Assembly (NCBI RefSeq): GCF_029714205.1
Contig: NZ_CP121648.1
Location: 7,479,501 to 7,543,500 of the forward strand
Reading direction: 5' to 3'
Length of the DNA stretch: 64,000 bases
Origin: Methylobacterium sp. CB376
GTDB lineage: Bacteria; Pseudomonadota; Alphaproteobacteria; Rhizobiales; Beijerinckiaceae
Part shown: positions 32,780 to 42,799 of the stretch, piece by piece
Position numbering within the stretch: position 1 is the first letter of the stretch
How the letters are laid out: each line of letters begins with the position of its first letter
The notes under the pieces: generated by a model
Database searches by the model: none
Told to the model about the DNA's origin: nothing
The model's input: the letters and a program-made list of their open reading frames with translations, nothing else
Position numbers and translations under genes: made by a program

Positions 32780-32912
32780 CGGGAATCTTGCTCCCGCGCC
32801 ATTCCTGCCGCCGAACCGGCGACCCCCGCCCGATGATGCGAAGGGCGGGTCTTGAGCGAGGCCGGCCGCGACGCCACTTGATCTTCGGAACGCACCCGAG
32901 GGAGCGCGGGCG

Positions 32913-33446
32913 ATGGCGAATTCGTGGCAGGGCAACAACTGGCAGGACCCGTCCTGGCAGGGGCAGGGGCAGGGCTGGCAGGGGCAGGGCTACCCGCAGG
33001 CCGCGCCCGGCTACGGCACGCCTTTGCCCGTCGCGCACGCCTCGCTGACGCGGCGCTTCCTCGCCTACCTCCTCGACATCGTCTTCATCTTCGGCTTCAC
33101 CTGCCTGCTCTGGCTCGCGATCGCCTTCCTGGGGGTGATCACCTTCGGCCTCGGCTGGACCCTGTTCGCGATCCTGCCGGCGAGCGGCATCCTCTACAGC
33201 GCGATGACCCTGGGCGGGGCCGGACAGAGCACCTACGGCATGCGGATGCTGGGATTGCGCGGCGTGCAGGCGGAGACCGGCGCCCCGGTCGACTGGATCA
33301 CCGCGGGCGTGCACGCGCTGCTGTTCTACGTGGCGGTCTCGACCTTCCTGCTCTGGCTGTGCGACGTCGGCATCGGTCTCCTGCGGGCGGATCGCCGCAC
33401 CGGCCACGACCTCGTCGTCGGCCTCGCGATCGTGCGCGTGGCCTGA
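32913..33446 (+). CDS. RDD family membrane protein
   Basis: 177 residues: a Gln/Gly/Trp-rich hydrophilic head (several WQGQG-like units), then an RDD domain with LTRRFLAYLLDIVFIF, TYGMRMLGL and a late ADRRTGHDLVVGLAIV motif. Three or four transmembrane helices. RDD proteins are of mixed function, some implicated in ion exchange. ATG with GAGGGAGCGCGGGCG upstream. Confidence 0.87.
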   Translation: MANSWQGNNWQDPSWQGQGQGWQGQGYPQAAPGYGTPLPVAHASLTRRFLAYLLDIVFIFGFTCLLWLAIAFLGVITFGLGWTLFAILPASGILYSAMTLGGAGQSTYGMRMLGLRGVQAETGAPVDWITAGVHALLFYVAVSTFLLWLCDVGIGLLRADRRTGHDLVVGLAIVRVA

Positions 33447-33490
33447 GCGGGGGCTGGGGATGAGCCGGGAGCTTCGTGCGTGGGGCCTTG

Positions 33491-33518
33491 TTGAGCCGCC
33501 GAACGGGAGTGCTATGGT
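33491..33518 (+). promoter_or_regulatory. Putative sigma-70 promoter of bpt
   Basis: TTGAGC, 16 nt, TATGGT, ending about 45 bp before the bpt start. It is one of few AT-leaning spots in this GC-rich gap. Matching is moderate. Confidence 0.35.
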
Positions 33519-33563
33519 GGGGTCCGCGGTGCGCGCGCGCCGCCCCAGCGAGCGGTCCCCAGC

Positions 33564-34310
33564 GTGACGAGCCATCCGCGCGACGCCCCTCAGTTCTACC
33601 TCACGGCGCCCTCGCCCTGTCCCTACCTGCCGGGTCAGCACGAGCGGAAGGTGTTCACGCACCTGGTCGGGCGGCGCGCCCGCGACCTCAACGAGATCCT
33701 CACCCAGGGCGGCTTCCGCCGCTCGCAGACCATCGCCTACCGGCCGGCCTGCGAGACCTGCCGGGCCTGCGTCTCGGTGCGGGTGGTGGTGGGGGATTTC
33801 GAGCCGAGCGCGAGCCAGCGCCGGGTGCTGAAGCGCAACCGGGACCTCGTGGGCCAGCCGCAGCCGAACCGCCCGGCCTCGGAGCAGTACGCGCTGTTCC
33901 GCCGCTACCTCGACGCCCGGCACGGCGACGGCGGCATGGTCGACATGACCGTGCTCGACTACGCCATGATGGTCGAGGACAGCCACGTCGAGACGCACCT
34001 CGTCGTCTACCGCAAGCGCGGGCCGGACACGGCGATCAACGGCCGCGGGGTCGGGGCGCCGATCGCCGTCTGCCTGACCGACGTCCTCTCGGACGGGCTC
34101 TCGATGGTTTATTCCTTCTACGAGCCGTCCGAGGCCGACCGCTCCCTCGGCACCTTCATGATCCTCGACCACATCGAGCGGGCGCGGCTCCTCGGCCTGC
34201 CCTACCTCTATCTCGGCTACTGGGTCGAGGGTTCGCGCAAGATGGATTACAAGGCCAAGTTCGGGCCCCAGGAGCGCCTGATGCCGCAGGGCTGGGCGCG
34301 GGTGGGCTGA
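33564..34310 (+). CDS. bpt: Aspartate/glutamate leucyltransferase
   Basis: Transfers leucine from Leu-tRNA to N-terminal Asp or Glu, marking proteins for ClpS/ClpAP degradation (N-degron pathway). The 248 residues show [16 protein letters not shown], the Cys-rich [32 protein letters not shown] and [18 protein letters not shown], all family hallmarks. Starts with GTG; a shorter start would cut into the conserved [13 protein letters not shown] segment. Confidence 0.93.
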   Translation: MTSHPRDAPQFYLTAPSPCPYLPGQHERKVFTHLVGRRARDLNEILTQGGFRRSQTIAYRPACETCRACVSVRVVVGDFEPSASQRRVLKRNRDLVGQPQPNRPASEQYALFRRYLDARHGDGGMVDMTVLDYAMMVEDSHVETHLVVYRKRGPDTAINGRGVGAPIAVCLTDVLSDGLSMVYSFYEPSEADRSLGTFMILDHIERARLLGLPYLYLGYWVEGSRKMDYKAKFGPQERLMPQGWARVG

Positions 34311-34338
34311 GTTCGCCGAGGGAAGGCAGCCCGGTCGG

Positions 34339-35154
34339 TCATTCGGCGCGGTGGGGCGGCAGGATCGGGCGCAGGATCTCCCCTGGGCGGGCCGGCAGCG
34401 GGGTCGCGTCGCCGGGGCGGCGCACGAGGACGACGCCCCGCGCCGGACCGACCGGCTGGCCGTCGCGCCAGCACCCGAAGTACGCGGTGATGCGGGAGAG
34501 GCCTGGCGTCAGGTCCAGCGCGACCGGCGGGACGTCGCGCGTCGTCCCCTCGCCGAGGTTCACGCTCACGACGGAGAACAGCCGCTGGCCGGCGACGATC
34601 AGGCGGCGCAGGCAATCGGCCGGCGGACCCGCGCCGCGCTCGATCCGCATCCCGAAGCCGTAGGAGCCCGGAGCCGGCACGGCCAGGAGGGCATTCGCCG
34701 TTCCGAGGTAGTTCGCGGGCGCGGCCGCGACGCTCGCGGTCAGGATCGGCCCCATGTCGAGTTGCGCGTCCTCGACCGTGAACCGGCCCGAGGGGGTCGG
34801 CGCCACGGTGATCTCCAGGCTCGGGCTCATCTCCACCTTGTGCAGGGTCCCGTACCAGCCCGTCTCGTAGCCGACATAGCCTCCGCCCGCCCGCGCGGCG
34901 GGCAGCGGGGCGACCGGCGGCTCGGCGCGCAGGGGCCCGGACGGAAGCGGGCCGGCATGCGGCTCCGCCCAGGGAGGCGGGGCTGGGCGCGCCGGCGCGG
35001 GCGCCTCCGCCACCGCGAGGCCGAACCAGAGCGCGGCCGCGACGGCGGCGCCCAGCAGCGGCATCGGCCCGAGCAGGAAGGCGGCCCGATAGGTGCCGTC
35101 CCGCTGCCAGAGACGGCGGTGGATGTAGGCGAGCTTGGCAAGGGCCGCGCTCAT
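34339..35154 (-). CDS. Unknown membrane-anchored protein, AAA operon third gene
   Basis: 271 residues with no recognised domain. A cytoplasmic head ([17 protein letters not shown]) is followed by one transmembrane helix ([21 protein letters not shown]), a Pro/Ala-rich linker, then a beta-rich outer domain ([33 protein letters not shown]) with two cysteines. The start overlaps the AAA ATPase stop as ATGA. Single-span topology with the bulk in the periplasm is predicted. It probably works with the ATPase. Confidence 0.78.
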   Translation of the reverse strand: MSAALAKLAYIHRRLWQRDGTYRAAFLLGPMPLLGAAVAAALWFGLAVAEAPAPARPAPPPWAEPHAGPLPSGPLRAEPPVAPLPAARAGGGYVGYETGWYGTLHKVEMSPSLEITVAPTPSGRFTVEDAQLDMGPILTASVAAAPANYLGTANALLAVPAPGSYGFGMRIERGAGPPADCLRRLIVAGQRLFSVVSVNLGEGTTRDVPPVALDLTPGLSRITAYFGCWRDGQPVGPARGVVLVRRPGDATPLPARPGEILRPILPPHRAE

Positions 35155-36215
35155 GCGGCACGCCCCGTCGCCGCCTCGACGTCGGCGGCGGTGAGGGTCG
35201 CGAGATCGACGCTGCCGGCACCGAGAAGCGGCCCGATCCTGACCGCCTGCGCCTCCCGCGCGCGTTCGAGCAAGGTTCGGGCGGTCCGGGCATTCGCGAA
35301 GCTCGGTCGCGCGCGCTCGCGCGCGAAGGAGGCCCTCAGGCGCGCGTCGCACCCGTCCTCGAAGCGCAGCCCCTCCGCTTCGGCCATCGCCCGGATGATC
35401 GCGAGCAGTTCGTCGTCGTAGGGCGCGAAGGCCAGGGTCTTCGTGAAGCGCGAGGGCAGGCCGGGATTGCTGCGCAGGAAGTCCTGCAGCGGTTCCGGGT
35501 AGCCCGCGACGATGACGACCAGCCGGTCGCGCTGGTCCTCCATCTCCTTGAGGAGGGTGTCGATCGCCTCCTGGCCGAACGCGTCGCCCTGCCGCGGCGC
35601 GAGCGCGTAGGCCTCGTCGATGAACAGCACCCCGTCGAGCGCCTCGGCGATGCGCTGGCGCGTCTTGAGCGCGGTCTGGCCGACATAGCCCGCCACCAGC
35701 CCGGAGCGGTCGGTCTCGACGATGTGGCCGCTCTCGAGAACCCCGAGTTCGCGCAGGGCGGCGCCGTACAGGCGGGCGACCACGGTCTTGCCGACGCCCG
35801 GCGGGCCCGTGAACACCATGTGCAGGGAGAGGGGGCTGACCCGCATCCCCGCGTCGCGGCGGGCGGCCTCGACCTTGAGGCGCTCGATCAACGTGCGGAG
35901 TTCCGCCTTCACCTCGGCGAGGCCGATCAGCCGGTCGAGCGAAGCGACGGCCTCGTGCGGGCCGGTCGGGACGACGCGGAAGGCGCCCGGGCGCGTGCCG
36001 GCGACAAGCGGCCAGAGCCGCATCACGCGCGAGACCGCGCAGGCATTCGCATCCGCGACCAGGGTTGCGAGCGAGCCGTAGCCCAGCCAGGCCGGGACGG
36101 TCGGCGTGATGCGGAACACCGACAGGATGGACAGGCCCACCATCGCGAGCATGCACAGGCTGACGACCGGTGTCGGACCGAGCTGGTCGCGAAGCCACCT
36201 CAAGGGCTTAGCCAT
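35151..36215 (-). CDS. Membrane-anchored CbbX/SpoVK-type AAA ATPase
   Basis: 354 residues. N-terminal transmembrane stretch ([18 protein letters not shown], about 17-34), then a CbxX/CfqX-type AAA domain: [16 protein letters not shown], Walker A GPPGVGKT (137-144), pore loop [12 protein letters not shown], Walker [12 protein letters not shown], arginine finger in LPSRF. CbbX remodels Rubisco and the family also includes EccA of type VII secretion; no Rubisco or ESX gene is present here. The N-terminal membrane anchor is unusual for CbbX. Overlaps with both neighbours (8 and 4 nt) show a tight operon. Confidence 0.88.
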   Translation of the reverse strand: MAKPLRWLRDQLGPTPVVSLCMLAMVGLSILSVFRITPTVPAWLGYGSLATLVADANACAVSRVMRLWPLVAGTRPGAFRVVPTGPHEAVASLDRLIGLAEVKAELRTLIERLKVEAARRDAGMRVSPLSLHMVFTGPPGVGKTVVARLYGAALRELGVLESGHIVETDRSGLVAGYVGQTALKTRQRIAEALDGVLFIDEAYALAPRQGDAFGQEAIDTLLKEMEDQRDRLVVIVAGYPEPLQDFLRSNPGLPSRFTKTLAFAPYDDELLAIIRAMAEAEGLRFEDGCDARLRASFARERARPSFANARTARTLLERAREAQAVRIGPLLGAGSVDLATLTAADVEAATGRAA

Positions 36216-36792
36216 CGGCGCGGCCGCAGCGCGCGGAGGGGCGCCACGTCACCGGCTGGGTCGCCTCGCCCGCTCCCGGCGGGACCTGCCACGCCGGCAT
36301 CAGCGCGAGGGTCGCGGCGCCGCCCGCGCGGAAGACCGCGAGGGTGCCGCGTCCCGCCTCGTAGGGTGCCGGATAGGGGATCGCGACGCGGCGCGGGGCA
36401 TCGGGCAGGCTGAAGGCGGGAGAGACGTAGGGGCCCGACCGCAGCCGGATCGACCCCGCCGCCGCCTTCGGTGCGCGCACGATCGACACCCAGGCGAGCC
36501 TCACGGCGCAGCGTTCGCGCCGCTGCCGGATCTGCGCGACCAGGGGATCCGACGGGTCGAGCGTCGCCACGGCATCCTGAAGATCCTCCGGGGCGACCTC
36601 GTCGAGGAGGCTCACCGACGCGGCGTCTGGACCGGTCGCCTGCCGCGTGGCGGGCAGGATCCAGAACCAGCCGAGGAGCGCGGTCAGCACCGCGACCGCG
36701 GCGGCCGGCCCGGCACCCGGCCATCCGGCCGCCTCCCGACCCGCCGCGCGGGCATTCCCGTCCGGTCCGGCCAATCCAGCCATGCTCCGCAT
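36208..36792 (-). CDS. Unknown membrane-anchored protein, AAA operon first gene
   Basis: 194 residues: a hydrophilic head, one transmembrane helix ([21 protein letters not shown]), then a soluble domain ([33 protein letters not shown]) ending with a Cys. It is similar in layout to the third gene of the operon: both carry a PYVS or GYVG-type tract then a beta-rich part. Its TAA overlaps the ATPase start within ATGGCTAA. Start 36792 or ATG 36783. No known family. Confidence 0.75.
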   Translation of the reverse strand: MRSMAGLAGPDGNARAAGREAAGWPGAGPAAAVAVLTALLGWFWILPATRQATGPDAASVSLLDEVAPEDLQDAVATLDPSDPLVAQIRQRRERCAVRLAWVSIVRAPKAAAGSIRLRSGPYVSPAFSLPDAPRRVAIPYPAPYEAGRGTLAVFRAGGAATLALMPAWQVPPGAGEATQPVTWRPSARCGRADG

Positions 36793-36969
36793 CCCGAAGA
36801 CAGCGCCTCGCCGCGGCGACGCATCCCAACTGCCGCAACGTCAAGTTAGGGCATGCGGTCGCCTCGCGGGTCAAGGCGGTTCGCGGCGGCGCGGCGGCGC
36901 GTTGAGCCCCTCCCCGCCCCGTGCTACCCGCGCCCGCATGCTCAGATCCTTCCGCATGCGAGGCGCCCG

Positions 36970-38277
36970 ATGATCCCCCGTTACAGCCGCCCCGAGATGA
37001 CGGCGATCTGGTCGCCGGAGACGCGCTTCCGGATCTGGTTCGAGATCGAGGCGCACGCCACCACGGCGCTCGCCGAGATCGGCGTCGTGCCGAGGGAGGC
37101 CGCGGAGACGATCTGGGAGAAGGGCCGCGACGCGGTCTTCGACGTGGCGCGCATCGACGAGATCGAGCGCGTCACCAAGCACGACGTGATCGCGTTCCTG
37201 ACCCACCTCGCCGAGATCGTCGGGCCGGAGGCCCGCTTCGTCCACCAGGGCATGACCTCGTCGGACGTGCTCGACACCTGCCTCAACGTGCAGCTGGTGC
37301 GCGCCACCGACCTCCTCCTGGCGGATCTCGACGGGCTGCTCGCCGCCCTGCGGCGCCGGGCCTTCGAGCACAAGCTCACCCCGACCATCGGCCGCTCGCA
37401 CGGCATCCACGCCGAGCCGGTCACCTTCGGGCTGAAGCTCGCCCAGGCCCACGCGGAATTCGCCCGCGCCCGCGAGCGGCTCGTCGCGGCCCGGCGCGAG
37501 GTCGCGACCTGCGCGATCTCGGGCGCCGTCGGCACCTTCGCCAATATCGACCCGCGGGTCGAGGAATACGTGGCCGAGAAGATGGGCCTGACGCCCGAGC
37601 CCGTCTCGACCCAGGTCATCCCCCGCGACCGCCACGCCATGTACTTCGCGACGCTCGGCGTGATCGCCTCCTCGATCGAGCGGCTGGCGATCGAGGTGCG
37701 CCACCTGCAGCGCACGGAGGTGCTGGAGGCGGAGGAGTACTTCTCCGAGGGCCAGAAGGGCTCCTCGGCCATGCCGCACAAGCGCAACCCGGTCCTGACG
37801 GAGAACCTGACCGGGCTCGCCCGCATGGTGCGCGCCTACGCGCTGCCGGCGATGGAGAACGTCGCCCTCTGGCACGAGCGCGACATCTCGCATTCCTCGG
37901 TCGAGCGGATGATCGGGCCGGACGCCACCGTCACCCTCGACTTCGCCCTGGCGCGGCTCACCGGGGTGATCGACAGGCTGCTCGTCTATCCGGACAACAT
38001 GCAGCGCAACCTCGACCGGCTCGGCGGCCTCGTCCACTCGCAGCGCGTGCTGCTGGCCCTGACCCAGGCCGGCCTGTCGCGGGAGGACGCCTATCGGCTC
38101 GTGCAGCGCAACGCGATGCCGGTCTGGCGCGGCGAGGGCGAGTTCCTGACCCTGCTCAAGGCCGATCCGGAGGTGAGCGCGGCGCTCTCGCCCGAGGCGA
38201 TCGAGGCCTGCTTCGACCTCGGCTACCATTACAAGCACGTCGACACGATCTTCCGCCGCGTCTTCGGCGAGAGCTGA
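36970..38277 (+). CDS. purB: Adenylosuccinate lyase
   Basis: Acts twice in purine synthesis, on SAICAR and on adenylosuccinate. The 435 residues show the fumarase/aspartase-superfamily signature SSAMPHKRNPV, catalytic His in GRSHGIHAEPVTFG, MTSSDVLDTCLN, and WHERDISHSSVER. The ATG at 36970 begins IPRYSRPEM, the standard start. purA lies 2.9 kb further on but not in the same operon. Confidence 0.96.
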   Translation: MIPRYSRPEMTAIWSPETRFRIWFEIEAHATTALAEIGVVPREAAETIWEKGRDAVFDVARIDEIERVTKHDVIAFLTHLAEIVGPEARFVHQGMTSSDVLDTCLNVQLVRATDLLLADLDGLLAALRRRAFEHKLTPTIGRSHGIHAEPVTFGLKLAQAHAEFARARERLVAARREVATCAISGAVGTFANIDPRVEEYVAEKMGLTPEPVSTQVIPRDRHAMYFATLGVIASSIERLAIEVRHLQRTEVLEAEEYFSEGQKGSSAMPHKRNPVLTENLTGLARMVRAYALPAMENVALWHERDISHSSVERMIGPDATVTLDFALARLTGVIDRLLVYPDNMQRNLDRLGGLVHSQRVLLALTQAGLSREDAYRLVQRNAMPVWRGEGEFLTLLKADPEVSAALSPEAIEACFDLGYHYKHVDTIFRRVFGES

Positions 38278-38423
38278 GGGCCGCTCGGCCCCCGGGGACG
38301 CCCCTCCCCGAGCCCCGGGGCGGCGCAACCGCCTCCCCCGCATGCCGGAGGCCCGCGGAATGCGCTTGCGGCGGGATCGTCTCCGATGCTTGAAGGAAAA
38401 GCTGCCCCGCAGGACCATCACCC

Positions 38424-39272
38424 ATGTCGCGCATCGTCTACGTCAACGGCCGCTTCCTCCCCTACGCCGAGGCGGCGATCCCGATCATGGATCGCGGCTT
38501 CCTGTTCGCGGACGGGATCTACGAGGTCAGCGCGGTGCTGAACGGCCGGCTCGTCGACAACGCGGCGCATCTCGACCGCCTCGACCGCTCGCTCCGGGAG
38601 ATCGGCATCGCCAATCCCTTCGATCAGGAGGGCTGGACCGCCCTGGAGGAGGGGCTCGTGGCGCGCAACGGCCTCAAGGAAGGCCTCGTCTACATGCAGG
38701 TCACGCGCGGCGTCCACGAGCGGGACTTCCCCTTCCCGCCCGCCGGCACGCCCCCGACCGTGGTGATGTTCACGCAGGAGAAGAGCGTCGCGGCCAACCC
38801 CCTGGCCGAGCGCGGCGCCAAGGTGATCTCGGTCGAGGACCTGCGCTGGAAGCGCCGGGACATCAAGTCGGTGGCGCTCCTCGCGCAGGTGCTGGCCAAG
38901 CAGCAGGCGGCGGCGGCCGGCGCCAACGAGGCCTGGATGCACGAGGACGGCTTCGTCACCGAGGGCGGCTCCTCCACGGCCTTCATCATCACGGAGGACG
39001 GGCGCATCGTCACCCGGCCGCTCTCGACCGCGATCCTGCCCGGCATCACCCGCGAGGCCGTGATCCGCCTCGCCGCCGAGGCCGGCCTGACCATCGAGGA
39101 GCGCCCCTTCTCCCTCGACGAGGCGCTGCGGGCCGCGGAGGCGTTCTTCACCAGCGCCTCGGCCCTGGTGATGCCGGTGGTCGAGATCGACGGCCAGCGC
39201 GTCGGCGGCGGCCAGCCCGGGCCCCACACCCGCCGCCTGCGCGGGCTCTACCTGGAGATGGCGACCGCCTGA
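38424..39272 (+). CDS. dat: D-amino-acid transaminase
   Basis: PLP fold type IV enzyme exchanging amino groups between D-amino acids and 2-oxo acids, supplying D-Glu/D-Ala for the wall. The 282 residues show MDRGFLFADGIYEV, PLP lysine Lys148 in RRDIKSVALL, EGGSSTAFII, LPGITREAVI and a C-terminal FTSASALVMPV. The length and N-terminus match Dat; branched-chain or 4-amino-4-deoxychorismate lyase is less likely. ATG at 38424. Confidence 0.87.
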   Translation: MSRIVYVNGRFLPYAEAAIPIMDRGFLFADGIYEVSAVLNGRLVDNAAHLDRLDRSLREIGIANPFDQEGWTALEEGLVARNGLKEGLVYMQVTRGVHERDFPFPPAGTPPTVVMFTQEKSVAANPLAERGAKVISVEDLRWKRRDIKSVALLAQVLAKQQAAAAGANEAWMHEDGFVTEGGSSTAFIITEDGRIVTRPLSTAILPGITREAVIRLAAEAGLTIEERPFSLDEALRAAEAFFTSASALVMPVVEIDGQRVGGGQPGPHTRRLRGLYLEMATA

Positions 39273-39301
39273 GGTCCCGCGCCGGCCTCCTGAGCTTTGC
39301 C

Positions 39302-39327
39302 GGAACCGGACGGCGCCCCGCCCGGTT
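39302..39327 (+). promoter_or_regulatory. Possible sigma-EcfG promoter
   Basis: GGAAC (39302-39306) and GTT (39325-39327) with 18 nt between, that is GGAAC-N17-GGTT. It lies 28 bp before the ATG of the exported protein. Spacing is at the upper limit and GC-rich DNA gives chance hits. Confidence 0.35.
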
Positions 39328-39354
39328 TCCCTGGCGAGACCTCAGGAGAGAGAG

Positions 39355-39723
39355 ATGCCGAAGCTGACGCACGGTGCCGTGCTCGCGCTCGCCGCGCTGA
39401 TGGGCACCGCGGGCCTCACCACCGCGGGCTTCACGACCGCGGGCTTGGCCCAAACGCCCGGCGCGCCGCTCCAGGGGCGGGACACCTCGCCCCTGCCGCC
39501 GCCGAACGAGCGCATCCCCGAGAAGATGCGCCCGCCCTCCGATACCGACGCGACCGGCTCGACCCTCAGCGACAGGCTGGAGAGGTCGGACGGCGTGCTG
39601 AAGCCGCCGACCTCCGCCACGCCCGACATGACCGTGAAGCCGCCGGTGCCCGACCCGAACTCCACCCGGGTGATCAGGCCGGGCGACCTGCCGGGCAACG
39701 GGCCGGCGACCGAGGCCAAGTAG
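39355..39723 (+). CDS. Exported protein of unknown function
   Basis: 122 residues with a clear signal peptide (LTHGAVLALAALMGTAGL, likely cleavage after GLAQ), then a Pro-rich mature part with no domain (GRDTSPLPPPNERIPEKM, VKPPVPDPNSTRVI). ATG with AGGAGAGAGAG upstream. The last codons GAG GCC AAG TAG are the first unit of a tandem repeat that continues past the stop. Probably periplasmic. Confidence 0.75.
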   Translation: MPKLTHGAVLALAALMGTAGLTTAGFTTAGLAQTPGAPLQGRDTSPLPPPNERIPEKMRPPSDTDATGSTLSDRLERSDGVLKPPTSATPDMTVKPPVPDPNSTRVIRPGDLPGNGPATEAK

Positions 39724-39813
39724 GCGCGAGGCCAAGCAGGCGAGGCCAAGTAGGCGAGGCCAAGTAGGCGAGGCCAAGTCGGCGAGGCCAAGTCGGCGCG
39801 AGGCCGAGCAGGC
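39712..39813. repeat. 14-bp tandem repeat array overlapping a stop codon
   Basis: Seven near-identical copies of GAGGCCAAGTAGGC; two junctions carry an extra GC and variants have CAGGC or TCGGC. The first copy is the coding end (E-A-K-stop) of the exported protein. Confidence 0.88.
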
Positions 39814-39944
39814 GGGTCGGGCGGCGCGCGGCGTTCCCCGGCCTTCCTTGATTTCCCGGCCCGGATCGCCCAAGACCGCCCGATGCGACAGCCCCGGCCC
39901 GCCGCCGGGGCTGTCCGTCTGCGTGCACAGGATCGGATCAGAGG

Positions 39945-41222
<1,278 letters not shown>

Positions 41223-41237
<15 letters not shown>

Positions 41238-41282
41238 GGCCGGTCGGCTTTGCCCTTCGAGGATTGAGGCCGGTCGGCTTTG
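41223..41282. repeat. Perfect 30-bp tandem duplication over the purA stop
   Basis: 41223-41252 and 41253-41282 are identical. The unit starts with the last codons of purA (CCCTTCGAGGATTGA) and adds 15 bases of 3' flank. The second copy is non-coding. Confidence 0.92.
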
Positions 41283-41347
41283 CGGCCGGGTGTGGCGCCG
41301 CGAAGCTTGACGCGGCCGCTCTGCCGCGACATGGCAGGCGCCGGATC

Positions 41348-42592
41348 ATGGCAGATTACTATCCCCTGCTCGCCCGGGCGCTCGACGCGCTGCCCGACCG
41401 CTCGCCGGACATGCGCGAGGCGGTCTACGAGCGCGCGCGCGCGGCCCTGACCGGGCAGCTGCGCTCCCTCGACCCTCCCCTCTCCGAGGAGGACATCGAC
41501 GCGGAGCGCCGCTCCCTCGACGCCGCGATCGGCCGGCTCGAGGACGAGTTCGGCGCGAAGGTGCCCGAGCCTGCCGCCGCGGCCGCCGTCCCCGGCGAGG
41601 CGCCCGCGGCGGCGGTCGCGCCGGCGGCGGAGCCGCCTCCCCCGTCCGAGCCCGACCTGCCCGAGCCCGGGCCCCCGGTCGCCCTGAAGCTGCCCGAGCC
41701 CGAGCGCCCGCGCCCGGTCGAGACCGCGGCGGACCTCGCCCCCGACGATTCGCCGGCCCGGCAGCGGCCGCGCATCGACGTGGTGCGGCCCAAGGGGGAC
41801 CGCTCGCGCCTGTTGCGCAACGGCATCGTGGCGGCGGCGCTGGCGGCCGTGATCGGCGCCATCGCGGCGGCGGCCTGGTCGCTGCGCGACACCCCCGCGA
41901 CCGTGCAGTCGAAGATCAGCGAGAACGCCGCCGAGCGCCCGCCCGAGCCGCAGGATTCCAAATTCGCCGACCGCGTCGGGGGCGAGCGCGCGCCGGCCGC
42001 GCCCCCCGTGGCGGCGGCGGCCCCGCCGCCGACCCGCGCCGGCGCCCCCGACATCACCATCGCCCAGCGCGCCACCCTCTACGAGGAGGCCGGCGGACCG
42101 AATAACGGGCCGCGGGCGGCCGCCGGCCAGGTGGTCTGGCGCCTCGATGCGGTCAATGCCGGCCAGGGTCAGCCGCTGCAGACGGTGGTCCGCGCCACCG
42201 CGGAAGCGCAGGAGGCCGGCCTGACCGTGGCCATGGTGATCCGCCGCAACACCGACGCGACCCTGCCGGCCTCGCACGTGATCGAGCTGACCTTCACCCC
42301 GACCGACCCCTCGCGCAATGTCCGCGACGTCGGCCTGCTGCAGTTCAAGGACGACGAGAGCGCCCGCGGCTCCCCGGTCTCCGGCCTGCCGGTGCCCGTG
42401 CGCGAGAACATCTTCCTGATCGGCCTCTCGAACCTCAAGGGCGACATCGAGCGCAACACCGACCTGATGCTGCGGCGCAACTGGATCGACCTGCCGATCC
42501 GCTACGCCTCGGGCGGGCGGGCGATCCTGACCTTCGAGAAGGGCAGCGCCGGCGACCGGGTGATGCGCGAGGCCTTCGAGCAGTGGAAGTGA
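41348..42592 (+). CDS. Membrane protein of unknown function beside purA
   Basis: 414 residues. The N-terminus is helical (MADYYPLLARALDALPDR, RARAALTGQLRS). A Pro/Ala/Glu-rich linker follows, then one transmembrane helix (NGIVAAALAAVIGAIAAAAWSL, about 157-178), a second linker, and a compact periplasmic domain (ITIAQRATLYEEAGG to the end) with VIELTFTP and GRAILTFEKG. The family is conserved in Hyphomicrobiales but unnamed to me. It follows purA by 110 bp on the same strand. Confidence 0.78.
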   Translation: MADYYPLLARALDALPDRSPDMREAVYERARAALTGQLRSLDPPLSEEDIDAERRSLDAAIGRLEDEFGAKVPEPAAAAAVPGEAPAAAVAPAAEPPPPSEPDLPEPGPPVALKLPEPERPRPVETAADLAPDDSPARQRPRIDVVRPKGDRSRLLRNGIVAAALAAVIGAIAAAAWSLRDTPATVQSKISENAAERPPEPQDSKFADRVGGERAPAAPPVAAAAPPPTRAGAPDITIAQRATLYEEAGGPNNGPRAAAGQVVWRLDAVNAGQGQPLQTVVRATAEAQEAGLTVAMVIRRNTDATLPASHVIELTFTPTDPSRNVRDVGLLQFKDDESARGSPVSGLPVPVRENIFLIGLSNLKGDIERNTDLMLRRNWIDLPIRYASGGRAILTFEKGSAGDRVMREAFEQWK

Positions 42593-42672
42593 GCCGCGCG
42601 GCGTCGCACGGCCCGCCGGGCACGGCCTGATCCGCTTCCCGGACGGTCACGTCCGGACAACGTCCGACACGC

Positions 42673-42731
42673 CCGTGCGGCGCCTGAGCGAAACCCAAAT
42701 CCGCATGGCGACGCAATCCGTCGGATCTCGT
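42673..42731. repeat. Dispersed structured repeat, copy 4 (degenerate)
   Basis: GTGCGGCGCCTGAGCGAAAC, then ATCCGCATGGCGACGCAAT and CCGTCGGAT. This is a diverged single unit of the family seen as a triple array at 21.1 kb, in the same orientation. It lies between convergent genes. Confidence 0.65.
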
Positions 42732-42799
42732 ACGACCCGTCGCGACGCGCCCCAGGGCGCTTCGCGCCGTCGCGGAACGGCGCCGCCGGCGGAAGGTCT

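Noticed and set aside
32840..32865. Possible fifth copy of the dispersed repeat (TCTTGAGCGAGGCCGG)
   Set aside because: Only about 16 bases match and the hairpin parts are missing.
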